A stretch of DNA of 33,200 nucleotides from positions 1 to 33,200 of IMG/VR virus record IMGVR_UViG_3300031951_000717; one strand, written 5' to 3'. Position 1 is the first letter of the stretch, and each line of letters opens with the position of its first letter. The notes beneath the pieces are model-generated. The model was not told the DNA's origin and ran no database searches. It worked only from the letters and a program-made list of their open reading frames with translations. The DNA comes from a virus. The position numbers and the translations under genes were made by a program. Below are positions 22,333 through 30,497 of the stretch, piece by piece.

Positions 22333-23873
22333 TGGCAGTTAATTATAGTAACTACCCAGCATATCGTGCTGCTGTTGAAAAGGTACAGAAACTTCAGAAC
22401 CGTTTGAATGGTCCTAAGGGTACTAGCGGAACAGGTCTTGTTGATGCAATGGATAGAGTTGCTGCAAAAAGCGGCGAGACAAGTCCTGAATATATTAAGA
22501 TTAAGGCTGAGTTCGATAAGGTTCAGGCTGAGTTAGAGGCAGCAACAGCATCCGCTAAAGCCATGCGTGAAAGCATTGATGCACAGGAAGAACAGAAGTC
22601 TACCGAAAAGAACGCCAGCAAAAAGAAAGCAACTGATGATGCTACAGTCAAGCAACTGGAGTTCCAAAGAGATTCTTTAAGACGCCAGAATAAGACTGAA
22701 GAAGCAGCGGCAAAGCAAAGAGAGATTGATGCTATCCGTAATCCAGTCACTGAAGAAGAAAAGGCTGCTGCTGGGGATGTAACCCTAGAAGAAGATAAGT
22801 TTAGTGATTACACTATAACCGATGGTATTGTTACAGCCAAAGGTGGAGCACAGGTTATATTCGTTGATGTAATTGACGGTCAAGGACGTGCAACACCAAC
22901 TGAATATAAGTCAAAGGCTAAGGCAAGAGAAGCATTCTTAAAGAACTATTCTGGAAAAGACCAGATTACAAATCTTCAGAATCAACTACTTCAATCTAAT
23001 TATATTAAACAAAGCCAGATTAATGATGGCACTTGGATTAATGGTCTTGATTCTATGCTTATTGCTAGAACAGCCAAGATGGTTTCTGATGTTAAGTATG
23101 GTGCTGGTACCGTTATCAGTGCAGAAGACTTCTTAAAGACAAAGAAAGAATCTGGTAGCACTACAAAGGTATATCGTAATCTATCTACACGTGGCGATGC
23201 TCGCCAGCAAATTGATGATTATCTTACAGACCTTACTGGCTCAAGAGCAAGCGATGAAGAGTACGAAGAATACTATAAACTTCTAAGCGCTGAAGAGCGC
23301 CGTCAGACAATGACAAGTTCTGGTGGAACTACAACTGGCGATGTTATGTCAGATGCTGAGCGTATGGTTATTGCTGCCAAGGTAGCACGTAAGCGTCTTA
23401 AGAATACAGAAGTTGATGCACTGTTGTCTTCCTCAAAGGGAAGCCAAGTTGCTATGGATATCTCTGCGTTGCAGGAATTGGCTGCAGATTACGGCATTGA
23501 TATGACAGCAGCAGAAGCGCTTAAGCAGGTAACAATCGGCATTGGTCAGAAGAACTATCTTGAAAAGCAACAGGAACGCCTTAAGTTAATTGCTAAGAAA
23601 ATGCACCCTGGTCTTGCAGACCATATTGATGCTGGTGGAACTGTTCTTGATATTGCAAATACATATGCTCGCGCAAAGTTTAATAAACTAGGCGTAGTAA
23701 TTAAGTCACCAACAAAGGATAAAGACGTAATGGATGCTGTTGCTTCTGGTAAGTCAATAGCACAGTTTGATAAAGAGATGCAGGCTAATCCTATGTGGCG
23801 CTTTACAGATGAAGCACGTGAAACTGCTTCTGACTTCTTGGATACAATTGGAAGAATGTGGGGACGTGGTTAA
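22332..23873 (+). CDS. Putative internal virion protein, coiled-coil rich
   Basis: A 513-residue protein with heptad-like helices in the first 140 residues (KVQKLQNRLNGP, KAEFDKVQAELEAATASAK, a KSTEKNASKKK hinge, then QREIDAIRN), a short beta-rich middle (YTITDGIVTAKGGAQVIFVD) and a helical C-terminal half with KQVTIGIGQKNYLEKQQERL. There is no enzyme motif I recognise. The TAATG joints to the giant protein and the next gene suggest a common assembly, perhaps an ejection complex. Length and coils recall podovirus internal core proteins; this is inference. Confidence 0.72.
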   Translation: MAVNYSNYPAYRAAVEKVQKLQNRLNGPKGTSGTGLVDAMDRVAAKSGETSPEYIKIKAEFDKVQAELEAATASAKAMRESIDAQEEQKSTEKNASKKKATDDATVKQLEFQRDSLRRQNKTEEAAAKQREIDAIRNPVTEEEKAAAGDVTLEEDKFSDYTITDGIVTAKGGAQVIFVDVIDGQGRATPTEYKSKAKAREAFLKNYSGKDQITNLQNQLLQSNYIKQSQINDGTWINGLDSMLIARTAKMVSDVKYGAGTVISAEDFLKTKKESGSTTKVYRNLSTRGDARQQIDDYLTDLTGSRASDEEYEEYYKLLSAEERRQTMTSSGGTTTGDVMSDAERMVIAAKVARKRLKNTEVDALLSSSKGSQVAMDISALQELAADYGIDMTAAEALKQVTIGIGQKNYLEKQQERLKLIAKKMHPGLADHIDAGGTVLDIANTYARAKFNKLGVVIKSPTKDKDVMDAVASGKSIAQFDKEMQANPMWRFTDEARETASDFLDTIGRMWGRG

Positions 23874-25111
23874 TGACTACTGCATCATATGGTTCTAATT
23901 TTCGTAGAGCAGAAGAAGCATCTAACGCTCAAGGCGTATCAAAGGCTGCTGCTGACTGGGCTCTAAAGAATGCAGAAAAGAATCCAACACCAGAGAATAT
24001 TGCTATTGCCAAGGATACTTATAGGGCATATGTTGCTACAAATCCAGTAAAGCCAGTAGATGTAAATAAGGTAGTTGCAGAAGGCAAGGCTATTGCCGAT
24101 ACTATTCCAGCCACAATTGATGAGGCTAACGTAGCCATTGGTCAAGCCAATGTTGCTATGCGTGAAGCAGCAACTATTACTGGTGAAGTATTTAATCCAC
24201 TAAAGACTGTATCTGGTGGCAAGACTGATACAGACCAGATTGATGCCTTTGCTTTGCTTGAAGCACAACTACGTCAGTGGAAACTAGATGACCTTGCTAC
24301 TGCATTTATCTCTCTTGCTACTCAAGGATTTAAGCCACAAGAAGCAATGAATAAGATTAAGTATGACGGTACAATTAATCCAGCAACAGGTAAAGCCTGG
24401 AATGCTGATTACAATGCACGTTTTTCTGGCAACGTTGCTCGTGCTAAAAAGGGTTTAAACGTATATTCAGAGGCTGAGTACTTAGCACTAGAAGATTCAT
24501 ACGCTGATACAATTCGTAAAAATAACATAAACAATATTCTTAGCGCAGACTCTACCGCTAATCAAGCGAAGTTTGCTAAGTACATGGAGAACGGACTATC
24601 AGCAACAGAATTTGCTAGCCGTATTGATTCATTCTTTGAACGAGTAGAGAATATGAATCCTAATATTAAGAAGCAGTTTACCGCTTTCTTCCCTGGTATT
24701 ACTAATACAGATATTGTAAGTTACCTAGCGGACCCAGAGAATACACTACCTGTACTTAACCAGAAGATTGCTGCTGCTGAAATTAGCGCATCTGCACTAC
24801 AGGTTGGATTGGCTGCTACATCTAAGGAAATGGCACAAAGAATTGCTGGTGCTGATATCAGCGCTACACAAACACGAAAAGATTATGAAGAAATCGGTGG
24901 TTTCCTTTCGGATGCCGAACTTTATAGCAATATTTATCGACAAGAAAATATTAACTACAATCAAGAGACAGCCGAAAAAGATGTAATCCTTGGTGATGTT
25001 GAAGCAGGTAAAAAGCGTAAGCGCCTTGCATCAATGGCACGAGCAGGATTCGAAGGAACTTCAGGTCGCTTAAGAACAGGACAAACGTCGGGTAATAACG
25101 GCGTATTTTAA
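23873..25111 (+). CDS. Putative internal virion protein
   Basis: A 412-residue, mainly helical and Ala/Asn-rich protein beginning MTTASYGSNFRRAEE. The middle includes a segment LAQWKLDDLATAFISLATQGF-like in build (about residues 130-155) and the C-terminus ends in a flexible GFEGTSGRLRTGQTSG tail. The frame is open from 23858, but ATG 23873 overlaps the upstream TAA as TAATG and is the likely start. With the two preceding proteins it forms a three-gene block between portal and scaffold. No family recognised. Confidence 0.72.
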   Translation: MTTASYGSNFRRAEEASNAQGVSKAAADWALKNAEKNPTPENIAIAKDTYRAYVATNPVKPVDVNKVVAEGKAIADTIPATIDEANVAIGQANVAMREAATITGEVFNPLKTVSGGKTDTDQIDAFALLEAQLRQWKLDDLATAFISLATQGFKPQEAMNKIKYDGTINPATGKAWNADYNARFSGNVARAKKGLNVYSEAEYLALEDSYADTIRKNNINNILSADSTANQAKFAKYMENGLSATEFASRIDSFFERVENMNPNIKKQFTAFFPGITNTDIVSYLADPENTLPVLNQKIAAAEISASALQVGLAATSKEMAQRIAGADISATQTRKDYEEIGGFLSDAELYSNIYRQENINYNQETAEKDVILGDVEAGKKRKRLASMARAGFEGTSGRLRTGQTSGNNGVF

Positions 25112-25232
25112 AATCCCTAGACGGACCGACTAGCCCCGTCAGGCGTATAAGACTAGGAGTAGAAGCCAGCCCATTTCCCCGAATGGTCACTGTGGTCTGC
25201 GAAACTAAACAACAATAGAAGGGTGGGTTGCT
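25112..25232 (+). promoter_or_regulatory. Structured, more GC-rich leader before the scaffold gene
   Basis: This 121-base interval is the only sizeable gap in the rightward arm. Two small hairpins can form: GACGG/CCGTC (25120-25124 with 25136-25140) and CCATT/AATGG (25171-25175 with 25182-25186). No clear promoter pair is visible; TATAAG at 25146 lacks a -35 partner. AAGGGTGGG (25218-25226) serves as the ribosome-binding site of the scaffold gene. It may control scaffold and capsid expression after transcription. Confidence 0.4.
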
Positions 25233-25724
25233 ATGAGCAACAACAACAACTGGGATAATGATGATGACCTTGATATGTATAACGAGGTAAGCAGCGACGA
25301 AACGAATGGTATTAAAGACCTTCGTAAGGCAAAGCGAGCGGACGAAAAGCGTATCAAAGAACTGACCGAAAAGTTGGAGATGTTCGAACGCCAACAGCGA
25401 GAGTCAACAGTCAAGTCAGTCCTAGAATCTAAGGGAGTCAACTCCAGGGCTGCTCGTCTAATCCTTAAGGATTTAGATGAAGTCAGCGAAGATTCAGTTA
25501 CAACCTGGCTTCGTGAAAACGGAGACATTGTCGGATACACCGAAGCAGAACAAACAGAGTCAAAGCCTAACGTGCGCGAGTTCTCTCGCCAAGATGGTGC
25601 AACTCAGTTTGCTGCAACTCCCGACGTTTCAGATGAATATGTTGATATGTTACAAAACTATGACGGAAACTCTGAAGAAGAATTACTATCCATAATCCAA
25701 AGCATCTCTAACAAGATGCAATAA
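25233..25724 (+). CDS. Scaffolding protein
   Basis: A 163-residue acidic protein immediately upstream of the capsid gene. It has a disordered acidic N-terminus (WDNDDDLDMYN), a charged coiled coil at about 28-60 (DLRKAKRADEKRIKELTEKL, FERQQRES), a helical section and an acidic tail. This composition and position are typical of scaffolds, which guide procapsid assembly and then leave. It has a strong ribosome-binding site. No protease gene is seen nearby, so removal of the scaffold probably does not need a phage protease of the usual kind. Confidence 0.82.
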   Translation: MSNNNNWDNDDDLDMYNEVSSDETNGIKDLRKAKRADEKRIKELTEKLEMFERQQRESTVKSVLESKGVNSRAARLILKDLDEVSEDSVTTWLRENGDIVGYTEAEQTESKPNVREFSRQDGATQFAATPDVSDEYVDMLQNYDGNSEEELLSIIQSISNKMQ

Positions 25725-25745
25725 TTCAGAAAGAAGGCTTGCCAA

Positions 25746-26753
25746 ATGGCAGATGCTTTTACAACCACAGGTAGTGGGTTAGGTACTAACCTTGTAACTT
25801 TAGCATACGATAAGTTGATTGAAACCAACCTCCGCGTATTGCCAAAGTTCCGCGAGATTGCTGACAAGAAGGTCGGCTCACTTACACATAACGGTTCTTC
25901 AATTCGCTTTCAGTTCAATACTGATATTGCGGAAACATCAGTTGCTTCAGCAACTCTAGAAGAGACTGTTGACACAGACTCAGTCGCACTACCAGCAACA
26001 TCATACATTGATATTGCACAACTTGAACTTGGTCGCTCAGTGCTTCCAGTCAAGAAGATTAACCTTATGTCAATTGCTAACATCGACCCATGGGTCGCTA
26101 ACGCAATCGGCTTCAACATGACAAAGACACTTGACAACGCTGTTGTTGCTAAGTTGGATGCAGGCGCGAACATCGTTCGTGTTTCAACAACTTCAGGAAC
26201 ACAGACAACATCAGGCGTTTACGAAGGTGTTGGAACAGTTGCTGCTAAGACAGCAATCACAGCAGCAGACACAATGAAGTCTGATGCAATCCGCCGCGCT
26301 GTTACAAAGATGCGTGCTGCTGGAGTTCAGTACAAGGCTGCTGGAATGTATGTTGCATACATCCACCCAGAAGTTTCTGCTGACCTTCGTACAGAGACAG
26401 GTAACAACGTATGGCGTACACCACATGAGTACCAAGCAGTATCACCACTATTCGGTGGAGAACTCGGCTCATGGGAAGGCGTTCGTTTCATTGAAACAGC
26501 AAACGCTACAAACACTCAGTCAGGTTCTGGCTCTTCAACAACTCAGACACGTGTGTACAACACATACGTAACAGGTGCTCAGGCACTTGCTGAGGCTGTA
26601 TGGAAGGAACCAGGAATGGAAGTTGGAAAGATTGAAGACCGCTTCAACCGCTTCTCACCTGCTGGTTGGTATGGAATTATCAACTGGGCTCTCTATCGTA
26701 CACCAGCATTGGTTCGTATCGAGACAGCAGCATCAGGTCGTCCAAACGCTTAA
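25746..26753 (+). CDS. Major capsid protein, N4-gp56 type
   Basis: A 335-residue protein with the pattern of the N4-gp56/HK97-fold capsid family: an N-terminal helix TLAYDKLIETNLRVLPKFRE, GSSIRFQFNTDI, TLEETVDTDSVALPATSY, a helical spine DPWVANAIGFNMTKTLDNAV, and late in the chain YVAYIHPEVSADLR, LFGGELGSWEGVRFIET and TYVTGAQALAEAVW. Codon use is strongly biased (for example many ACA and GCA), as in a highly expressed gene. AAGAAGG lies upstream of the ATG. It is followed by a hairpin at 26768-26798. It forms the icosahedral shell. Confidence 0.88.
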   Translation: MADAFTTTGSGLGTNLVTLAYDKLIETNLRVLPKFREIADKKVGSLTHNGSSIRFQFNTDIAETSVASATLEETVDTDSVALPATSYIDIAQLELGRSVLPVKKINLMSIANIDPWVANAIGFNMTKTLDNAVVAKLDAGANIVRVSTTSGTQTTSGVYEGVGTVAAKTAITAADTMKSDAIRRAVTKMRAAGVQYKAAGMYVAYIHPEVSADLRTETGNNVWRTPHEYQAVSPLFGGELGSWEGVRFIETANATNTQSGSGSSTTQTRVYNTYVTGAQALAEAVWKEPGMEVGKIEDRFNRFSPAGWYGIINWALYRTPALVRIETAASGRPNA

Positions 26754-26767
26754 TCAATAGTTTGACG

Positions 26768-26798
26768 GATAGGCAGGGGCTTTTAGTCCCTGTCTATC
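26768..26798 (+). terminator. Hairpin after the capsid gene, possible partial terminator
   Basis: GATAGGCAGGG (26768-26778) pairs with CCCTGTCTATC (26788-26798) with one G-U pair around a 9-base loop, 15 bases after the capsid stop. It has no T-run downstream. Such hairpins after capsid genes commonly stabilise the capsid mRNA or reduce read-through into downstream genes; which applies here is unknown. Confidence 0.5.
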
Positions 26799-26819
26799 AG
26801 TAAACCTATTGGAGGAAAA

Positions 26820-27080
26820 ATGCCTACATACAGATTCGAAACACCTAGAGTTCTTGAAAACCCTGGTGGAGATTATCACCCACTGTTTTCTCAGATTAAG
26901 ATTCCAGTTGGTGTTACAGTTCTAAAGATTGATGGCGAATACTTCCAAGTTAGATATCCATCTTCTGAAGAATATGAAGCAGCAGATATTGCATATCTTG
27001 GCGGTATTACTCACACGGTAAGTGCAGAAGAAAAAGCAGATTTAGAAGCAGCAGGATACGAGGTAGATACAATTGCCTAA
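26820..27080 (+). CDS. Small hypothetical head-region protein
   Basis: An 86-residue, beta-rich protein (MPTYRFETPRVLENPGG, IKIPVGVTVLKIDGEYFQVRYPS) ending in an acidic helix (SAEEKADLEAAGYEVD). It has the strongest ribosome-binding site in this part (GGAGGA six bases upstream). It lies directly after the capsid and its hairpin, where decoration or head-completion proteins are often found. Function inferred only from position. Confidence 0.75.
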   Translation: MPTYRFETPRVLENPGGDYHPLFSQIKIPVGVTVLKIDGEYFQVRYPSSEEYEAADIAYLGGITHTVSAEEKADLEAAGYEVDTIA

Positions 27081-27522
27081 GTGTCAACACATTACAAGAG
27101 TAACTGAGTGGGGCTTCACAGAAGCCCATGACTTTCTTGCTACTGCATATGACTGCGTTCTTTGCGGTGAGAAAACATCTAAGCCATTTCCACATGAAGA
27201 CCAGGTAGCAAGCATTGACCACACAGACTGTGATGCTAATCCTTGCTTTGGTTGCAAGGCTAGAGGACTACAACTAAATACTGGTGACGCTAATTCACAA
27301 AAGCAAATGTCAAACAAGAAGTGGAACGGCGAACTAGACGCTTATCGCGCAGCACGCGCTCAAGGTATTCAGCCTGCTGGAACTAGCATGGCTCATATTA
27401 AAGCAGCAGTTGAAGCATCTGACACAATGGGTAAAGCCTTTGATGCAGATACTGCTGGCACTACAGCACAATCAATTACCAAAGAATCAATAGCATCACT
27501 AACAGAAGTAGGAGCAATATAA
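27073..27522 (+). CDS. Zinc-ribbon hypothetical protein with TTG start
   Basis: A 149-residue protein. Residues 1-70 hold Cys/His pairs (C4-x-H6, CVLCG at 28-32, and C53, C58, CKAR near 61), suggesting one or two zinc sites. The second half is helical and Ala/Thr-rich, with SMAHIKAAVEASDTMGKAF. It starts at TTG 27073, eight bases inside the end of the previous gene, with GAGG upstream; no other start gives the first Cys pair. It is joined to the next gene by TAATG. Possibly a small head or head-tail protein; no family recognised. Confidence 0.75.
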   Translation: MPKCQHITRVTEWGFTEAHDFLATAYDCVLCGEKTSKPFPHEDQVASIDHTDCDANPCFGCKARGLQLNTGDANSQKQMSNKKWNGELDAYRAARAQGIQPAGTSMAHIKAAVEASDTMGKAFDADTAGTTAQSITKESIASLTEVGAI

Positions 27523-27713
27523 TGCCAATGTTTGGAGACAAGAAGTTCCCTTATACACCAGCAGGTAAGAAGGCAGCCAAGGCATATGCGGCTGGCGAGA
27601 AGATGGAATCCAAGTCTGAGAAGATGATGGAAATGAAAAAGGGTATGAAGAAGAAGGCTGTTAAGAAGTCTGCTAAGAAGGCTATGCCTAAGAAGATGGG
27701 CAAGAAGAAGTAA
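27522..27713 (+). CDS. Very Lys-rich small protein
   Basis: A 63-residue protein with 22 lysines, in runs such as MKKGMKKKAVKKSAKKAM, after a short N-terminal MPMFGDKKFPYTPAGKKAAKAYAAG motif that recurs in small basic phage proteins. It resembles histone H1-like tails. It is coupled by TAATG to both neighbours. It probably binds DNA or RNA non-specifically and could help condense packaged DNA; this is inference from composition. Confidence 0.78.
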   Translation: MPMFGDKKFPYTPAGKKAAKAYAAGEKMESKSEKMMEMKKGMKKKAVKKSAKKAMPKKMGKKK

Positions 27714-28018
27714 TGAAAAAGCCAAAGCCAGCACCAGGTGCTAAAAGGCGTGGCACTCCAGTACCTATGCCTAAGAAGTCAGCGACTTCACCGCAGAGAG
27801 TTCGCACTACAACTGCAAAGAAACCAATGGCTGCTAAGCCAAAGAACAGTGGTCCAACGATTGTGTTTGGAGATGGAAGTACTGTTGGTCTAAAAGATAT
27901 CGGTAAGGTAAAGCCAACACCAAAGGCTGTAAAGCCTAAGCCACTACCCATGACACCTAACAAAGAATATTTTAAGCGACAGAAAGATTATGTCGACTCA
28001 ATGAAAAAGAAAAAGTAA
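27713..28018 (+). CDS. Lys/Pro-rich small protein
   Basis: A 101-residue protein with 23 lysines and a Pro-rich make-up (MKKPKPAPGAKRRGTPVPMP, VKPTPKAVKPKPLPM) interrupted by one folded-looking stretch GPTIVFGDGSTVGLKDIG. The C-terminus ends in MKKKK. It overlaps the previous gene as TAATG and abuts the next ATG directly. Composition again suggests nucleic acid binding. No family recognised. Confidence 0.75.
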   Translation: MKKPKPAPGAKRRGTPVPMPKKSATSPQRVRTTTAKKPMAAKPKNSGPTIVFGDGSTVGLKDIGKVKPTPKAVKPKPLPMTPNKEYFKRQKDYVDSMKKKK

Positions 28019-28414
28019 ATGGCATACACCAAGGCAGCACTCAGAGAGCGTTTAAAGAACCAGATTATGGCTGGCTCCAAAGGTGGCAAGCCTGGTCAGT
28101 GGTCTGCTCGTAAGGCTCAACTCCTAGGTCAGGCTTACAAGAAAGCAGGCGGTGGGTACTCAGGTCCTAAGACCAAGGCTCAGGCTTCTCTGTCCAAGTG
28201 GACTAAGGAGAAGTGGGGTACTAAGTCAGGTAAGCCCAGCACACAAGGGTCAAAGGCTACTGGTGAGCGTTACCTTCCCAAGAAGGCTAGAGAGGCTCTA
28301 TCAGCCTCTGAGTACGCTAAAACCACCGCTGCAAAGCGGGCTGGCATGAAGCAGGGCAAGCAGTTTGTAAGACAACCAAAATCTATTGCAAAGAAGACGG
28401 CTAAATTCAGATGA
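28019..28414 (+). CDS. DUF5872-like basic protein
   Basis: A 131-residue basic protein matching the DUF5872 pattern: RLKNQIMAGSKGGKPGQWSA, AQLLGQAYKKAGGGYSGPKT, SLSKWTKEKWGTKSGKPSTQ and GERYLPKKAREALSASEYA in order. From memory this domain is found in tailed phages and large algal (phycodnavirus-type) viruses, with no known function. The even spread of Lys, Gly and Trp suggests a compact nucleic-acid-binding fold. It ends with IAKKTAKFR and overlaps the next gene as ATGA. No ribosome-binding site of its own is evident, so it depends on coupling. Confidence 0.8.
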   Translation: MAYTKAALRERLKNQIMAGSKGGKPGQWSARKAQLLGQAYKKAGGGYSGPKTKAQASLSKWTKEKWGTKSGKPSTQGSKATGERYLPKKAREALSASEYAKTTAAKRAGMKQGKQFVRQPKSIAKKTAKFR

Positions 28415-28695
28415 AGAAAAAAGATTCTCGCCTAGCAAGGGCAGGAGTAGCAGGCTTTAACAAGCCTAAGCGCACTCCAAACCACCCAAAGAAGTCCCAT
28501 GTAGTTGTTGCTAAAGAAGGTAACGTCGTTAAGACCATCCGCTTTGGACAGCAAGGTGTCAGTGGTTCTCCTAAGAAGGCTGGAGAATCTGCTTCATACG
28601 CGGCGCGTCGCAAATCATTTAAGGCGCGACACGCCAGCAACATTGCAAAAGGAAAACTAAGCGCCGCATACTGGGCAGATAAGGTCAAGTGGTAA
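28411..28695 (+). CDS. DUF6321-like basic protein
   Basis: A 94-residue basic protein with a well-conserved pattern that I recall as DUF6321: DSRLARAGVAGFNKPKRTPN, KKSHVVVAKEGNVVKTIRFG, QQGVSGSPKKAGESASYAAR and a final FKARHASNIAKGKLSAAYWA. Members occur in phages and some eukaryotic viruses, next to DUF5872-type genes in some cases; their function is unknown. The order here, with DUF5872 overlapping by ATGA, suggests they act together, perhaps as minor virion components. Confidence 0.8.
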   Translation: MKKKDSRLARAGVAGFNKPKRTPNHPKKSHVVVAKEGNVVKTIRFGQQGVSGSPKKAGESASYAARRKSFKARHASNIAKGKLSAAYWADKVKW

Positions 28696-28696
28696 T

Positions 28697-29566
28697 ATGG
28701 CAGCACCGTTAGTAGGCGCGGCAGCATTGGCTGCTGCAAGACTTATTGCAAAACAACTTGCTAAGAATGCAGTAAAGAAAACATCTCCTAAGGTTGCACG
28801 TGCTGTTGCTAGAGAAGCAGCAGGTCCTAAGGCTAAGGCACCTTTTGGCACCTATCGCAAGCCGTCTCCTAATTCTAGACCGCGTTTACGCGATACAGAT
28901 AATACTCCACCCAACACAACTGTTCGTCAGATTGTTGGACCAAAGACTAAGTCTGGCAAAATGGTTGAAAAGAAGTATCCTCCTAAAACAAATACACAAC
29001 CACCTGCTCGTACAAAGTCAGAACCTAAACCAAAGTTTGACCCTAGCAAGCCAGTAACATATAGCCGTAACCTTCCAGCAAATCCACGTCTACGTAATGT
29101 GGAACTAAAGCGTCGCGCTAAACTTCAGGCTGAATACAAGTCTGCTCGTGAGCGTCAGACTAAGTTGGCTGCAGAACGTGCCAAGAAGGTTAAGCCAGAT
29201 GTAACGGAACTTCGTCCATCACAAGCAACAATTGAATCTCGCTTAGCATCTGGTTCTGAAAAGATTCCATTTACATCTCGTAATCAGGCTGGAACTGACC
29301 GTATACCAACTGCAGAACTTAAAAGATATGCACAGTTACTTCGTGAGAGTACTGTTAAGAAACCAAATGTTTCACCTGCTCAAATTTCAGGTGGTCGCGC
29401 TAGAGCGTTAACCCCAACTGCTGAGCGCAGGGCTGCAGCAATTAAGGCAGCACAGCAACGTGCTGTTACTAAGGCTAAAGCACGTGGCATGACAGATGCA
29501 CAGATTAAACAAATGATTGCGCGAGCACGCCGTGAGGCTGCCACTATTGCAAAGAAGGCTAAATAA
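28697..29566 (+). CDS. Large basic protein with MAAPLVGAAALAAA N-terminus
   Basis: A 289-residue, Lys/Arg-rich protein. Its first 22 residues (MAAPLVGAAALAAARLIAKQ) match the N-terminus of the protein at 14202 almost position for position. The rest is low complexity: Pro-rich linkers (TNTQPPARTKSEPKPKFDPS), a basic helical segment LKRRAKLQAEYKSARERQ and a helical C-terminus QRAVTKAKARGMTDAQIKQM. It ends one base into the next ATG (TAATG). It may bind packaged DNA or the head-tail interior; the shared N-terminus could be an incorporation signal. No family recognised. Confidence 0.78.
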   Translation: MAAPLVGAAALAAARLIAKQLAKNAVKKTSPKVARAVAREAAGPKAKAPFGTYRKPSPNSRPRLRDTDNTPPNTTVRQIVGPKTKSGKMVEKKYPPKTNTQPPARTKSEPKPKFDPSKPVTYSRNLPANPRLRNVELKRRAKLQAEYKSARERQTKLAAERAKKVKPDVTELRPSQATIESRLASGSEKIPFTSRNQAGTDRIPTAELKRYAQLLRESTVKKPNVSPAQISGGRARALTPTAERRAAAIKAAQQRAVTKAKARGMTDAQIKQMIARARREAATIAKKAK

Positions 29567-30489
29567 TGGCATCAACCCTAGACGCACTAACTGACGAAGT
29601 AGTAATGAATCTTGCTGGCTATACGCTACAGCAAGACCGTACTACTCACTTGACTTCTCCTATTACTACAACTACATCTACACTAGCAGCACCTACTACG
29701 TTCTCATTGAACGCAGATGAAATTGGTTCTGGCATTGTTGAAATTGGCGATGAATTAATCTGGGTAGATTCATATGACCGAATCTCCAAGACAGCAACTG
29801 TCCCACCATATGGTCGTGGCTTTATGGGTACAACAGCAGAGACACACGTTGCTGGTGACCGTGTAGTTATTACTCCTACATTCCCACGCTCATCTGTTAA
29901 GCGTGCAATTCAAGATACTATCCGAGCCATTGGCTCTAGCATCTTTGCTGCTAAGAATACTTCCTTTACCTACAATGCAGTTGTAGATACATATGCTTTT
30001 ACAAATCTAAACATCCAGAACATTCTGCGTATGTCATGGCAGGATATTGGTTCTAGTAAGCGTTGGGTTCCAATCTCACGTTTTGGTTGGGATTCATCTC
30101 CAGATGTAGCAACTTGGGGTGCTAATTCCCAGACTATAACAATTAATGACCGATACATTCAGACTGGTCGCAAGGTTAATGTTACCTATGCTACATCCCC
30201 ATCTACATTGAGCACTACATCTACAACATCATTTGCTGAGCAAACGGGACTGCCAGAATCTGTTAGAGATGTAATCGTACTAGGCGCTTCATATCGCCTT
30301 CTATCATTCCTAGACCCTGCACGCAATGCACTGACAAGCCCACAGGCTGATGAACTAGATTCAAAGCGTCAGTATGGTTCTGGAAATACAGCAACACGAG
30401 CACTATATCAACTTTATGCAGCACGTTTGGCTGAGGAAACTCAGGCACAGCAACAGCAATATCCGCCACGCATTCGTTACAGCCGATAG
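29566..30489 (+). CDS. Putative head-tail adaptor protein
   Basis: A 307-residue protein at the junction between head and fibre genes. It contains a beta-rich N-terminal domain (about 30-105: TFSLNADEIGSGIVEIGDEL, PPYGRGFMGTTAETHVAGDR), then RSSVKRAIQDTIRAIGSSIF, a helical pattern seen in podovirus-type adaptors (P22 gp4 or SU10-like), a strand-rich middle and a C-terminal helix with YRLLSFLDPARNAL. Such proteins join portal and tail. The assignment rests on position, length and the helical motif, so it should be checked with structure prediction. Confidence 0.6.
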   Translation: MASTLDALTDEVVMNLAGYTLQQDRTTHLTSPITTTTSTLAAPTTFSLNADEIGSGIVEIGDELIWVDSYDRISKTATVPPYGRGFMGTTAETHVAGDRVVITPTFPRSSVKRAIQDTIRAIGSSIFAAKNTSFTYNAVVDTYAFTNLNIQNILRMSWQDIGSSKRWVPISRFGWDSSPDVATWGANSQTITINDRYIQTGRKVNVTYATSPSTLSTTSTTSFAEQTGLPESVRDVIVLGASYRLLSFLDPARNALTSPQADELDSKRQYGSGNTATRALYQLYAARLAEETQAQQQQYPPRIRYSR

Positions 30490-30497
30490 GAATCTGA

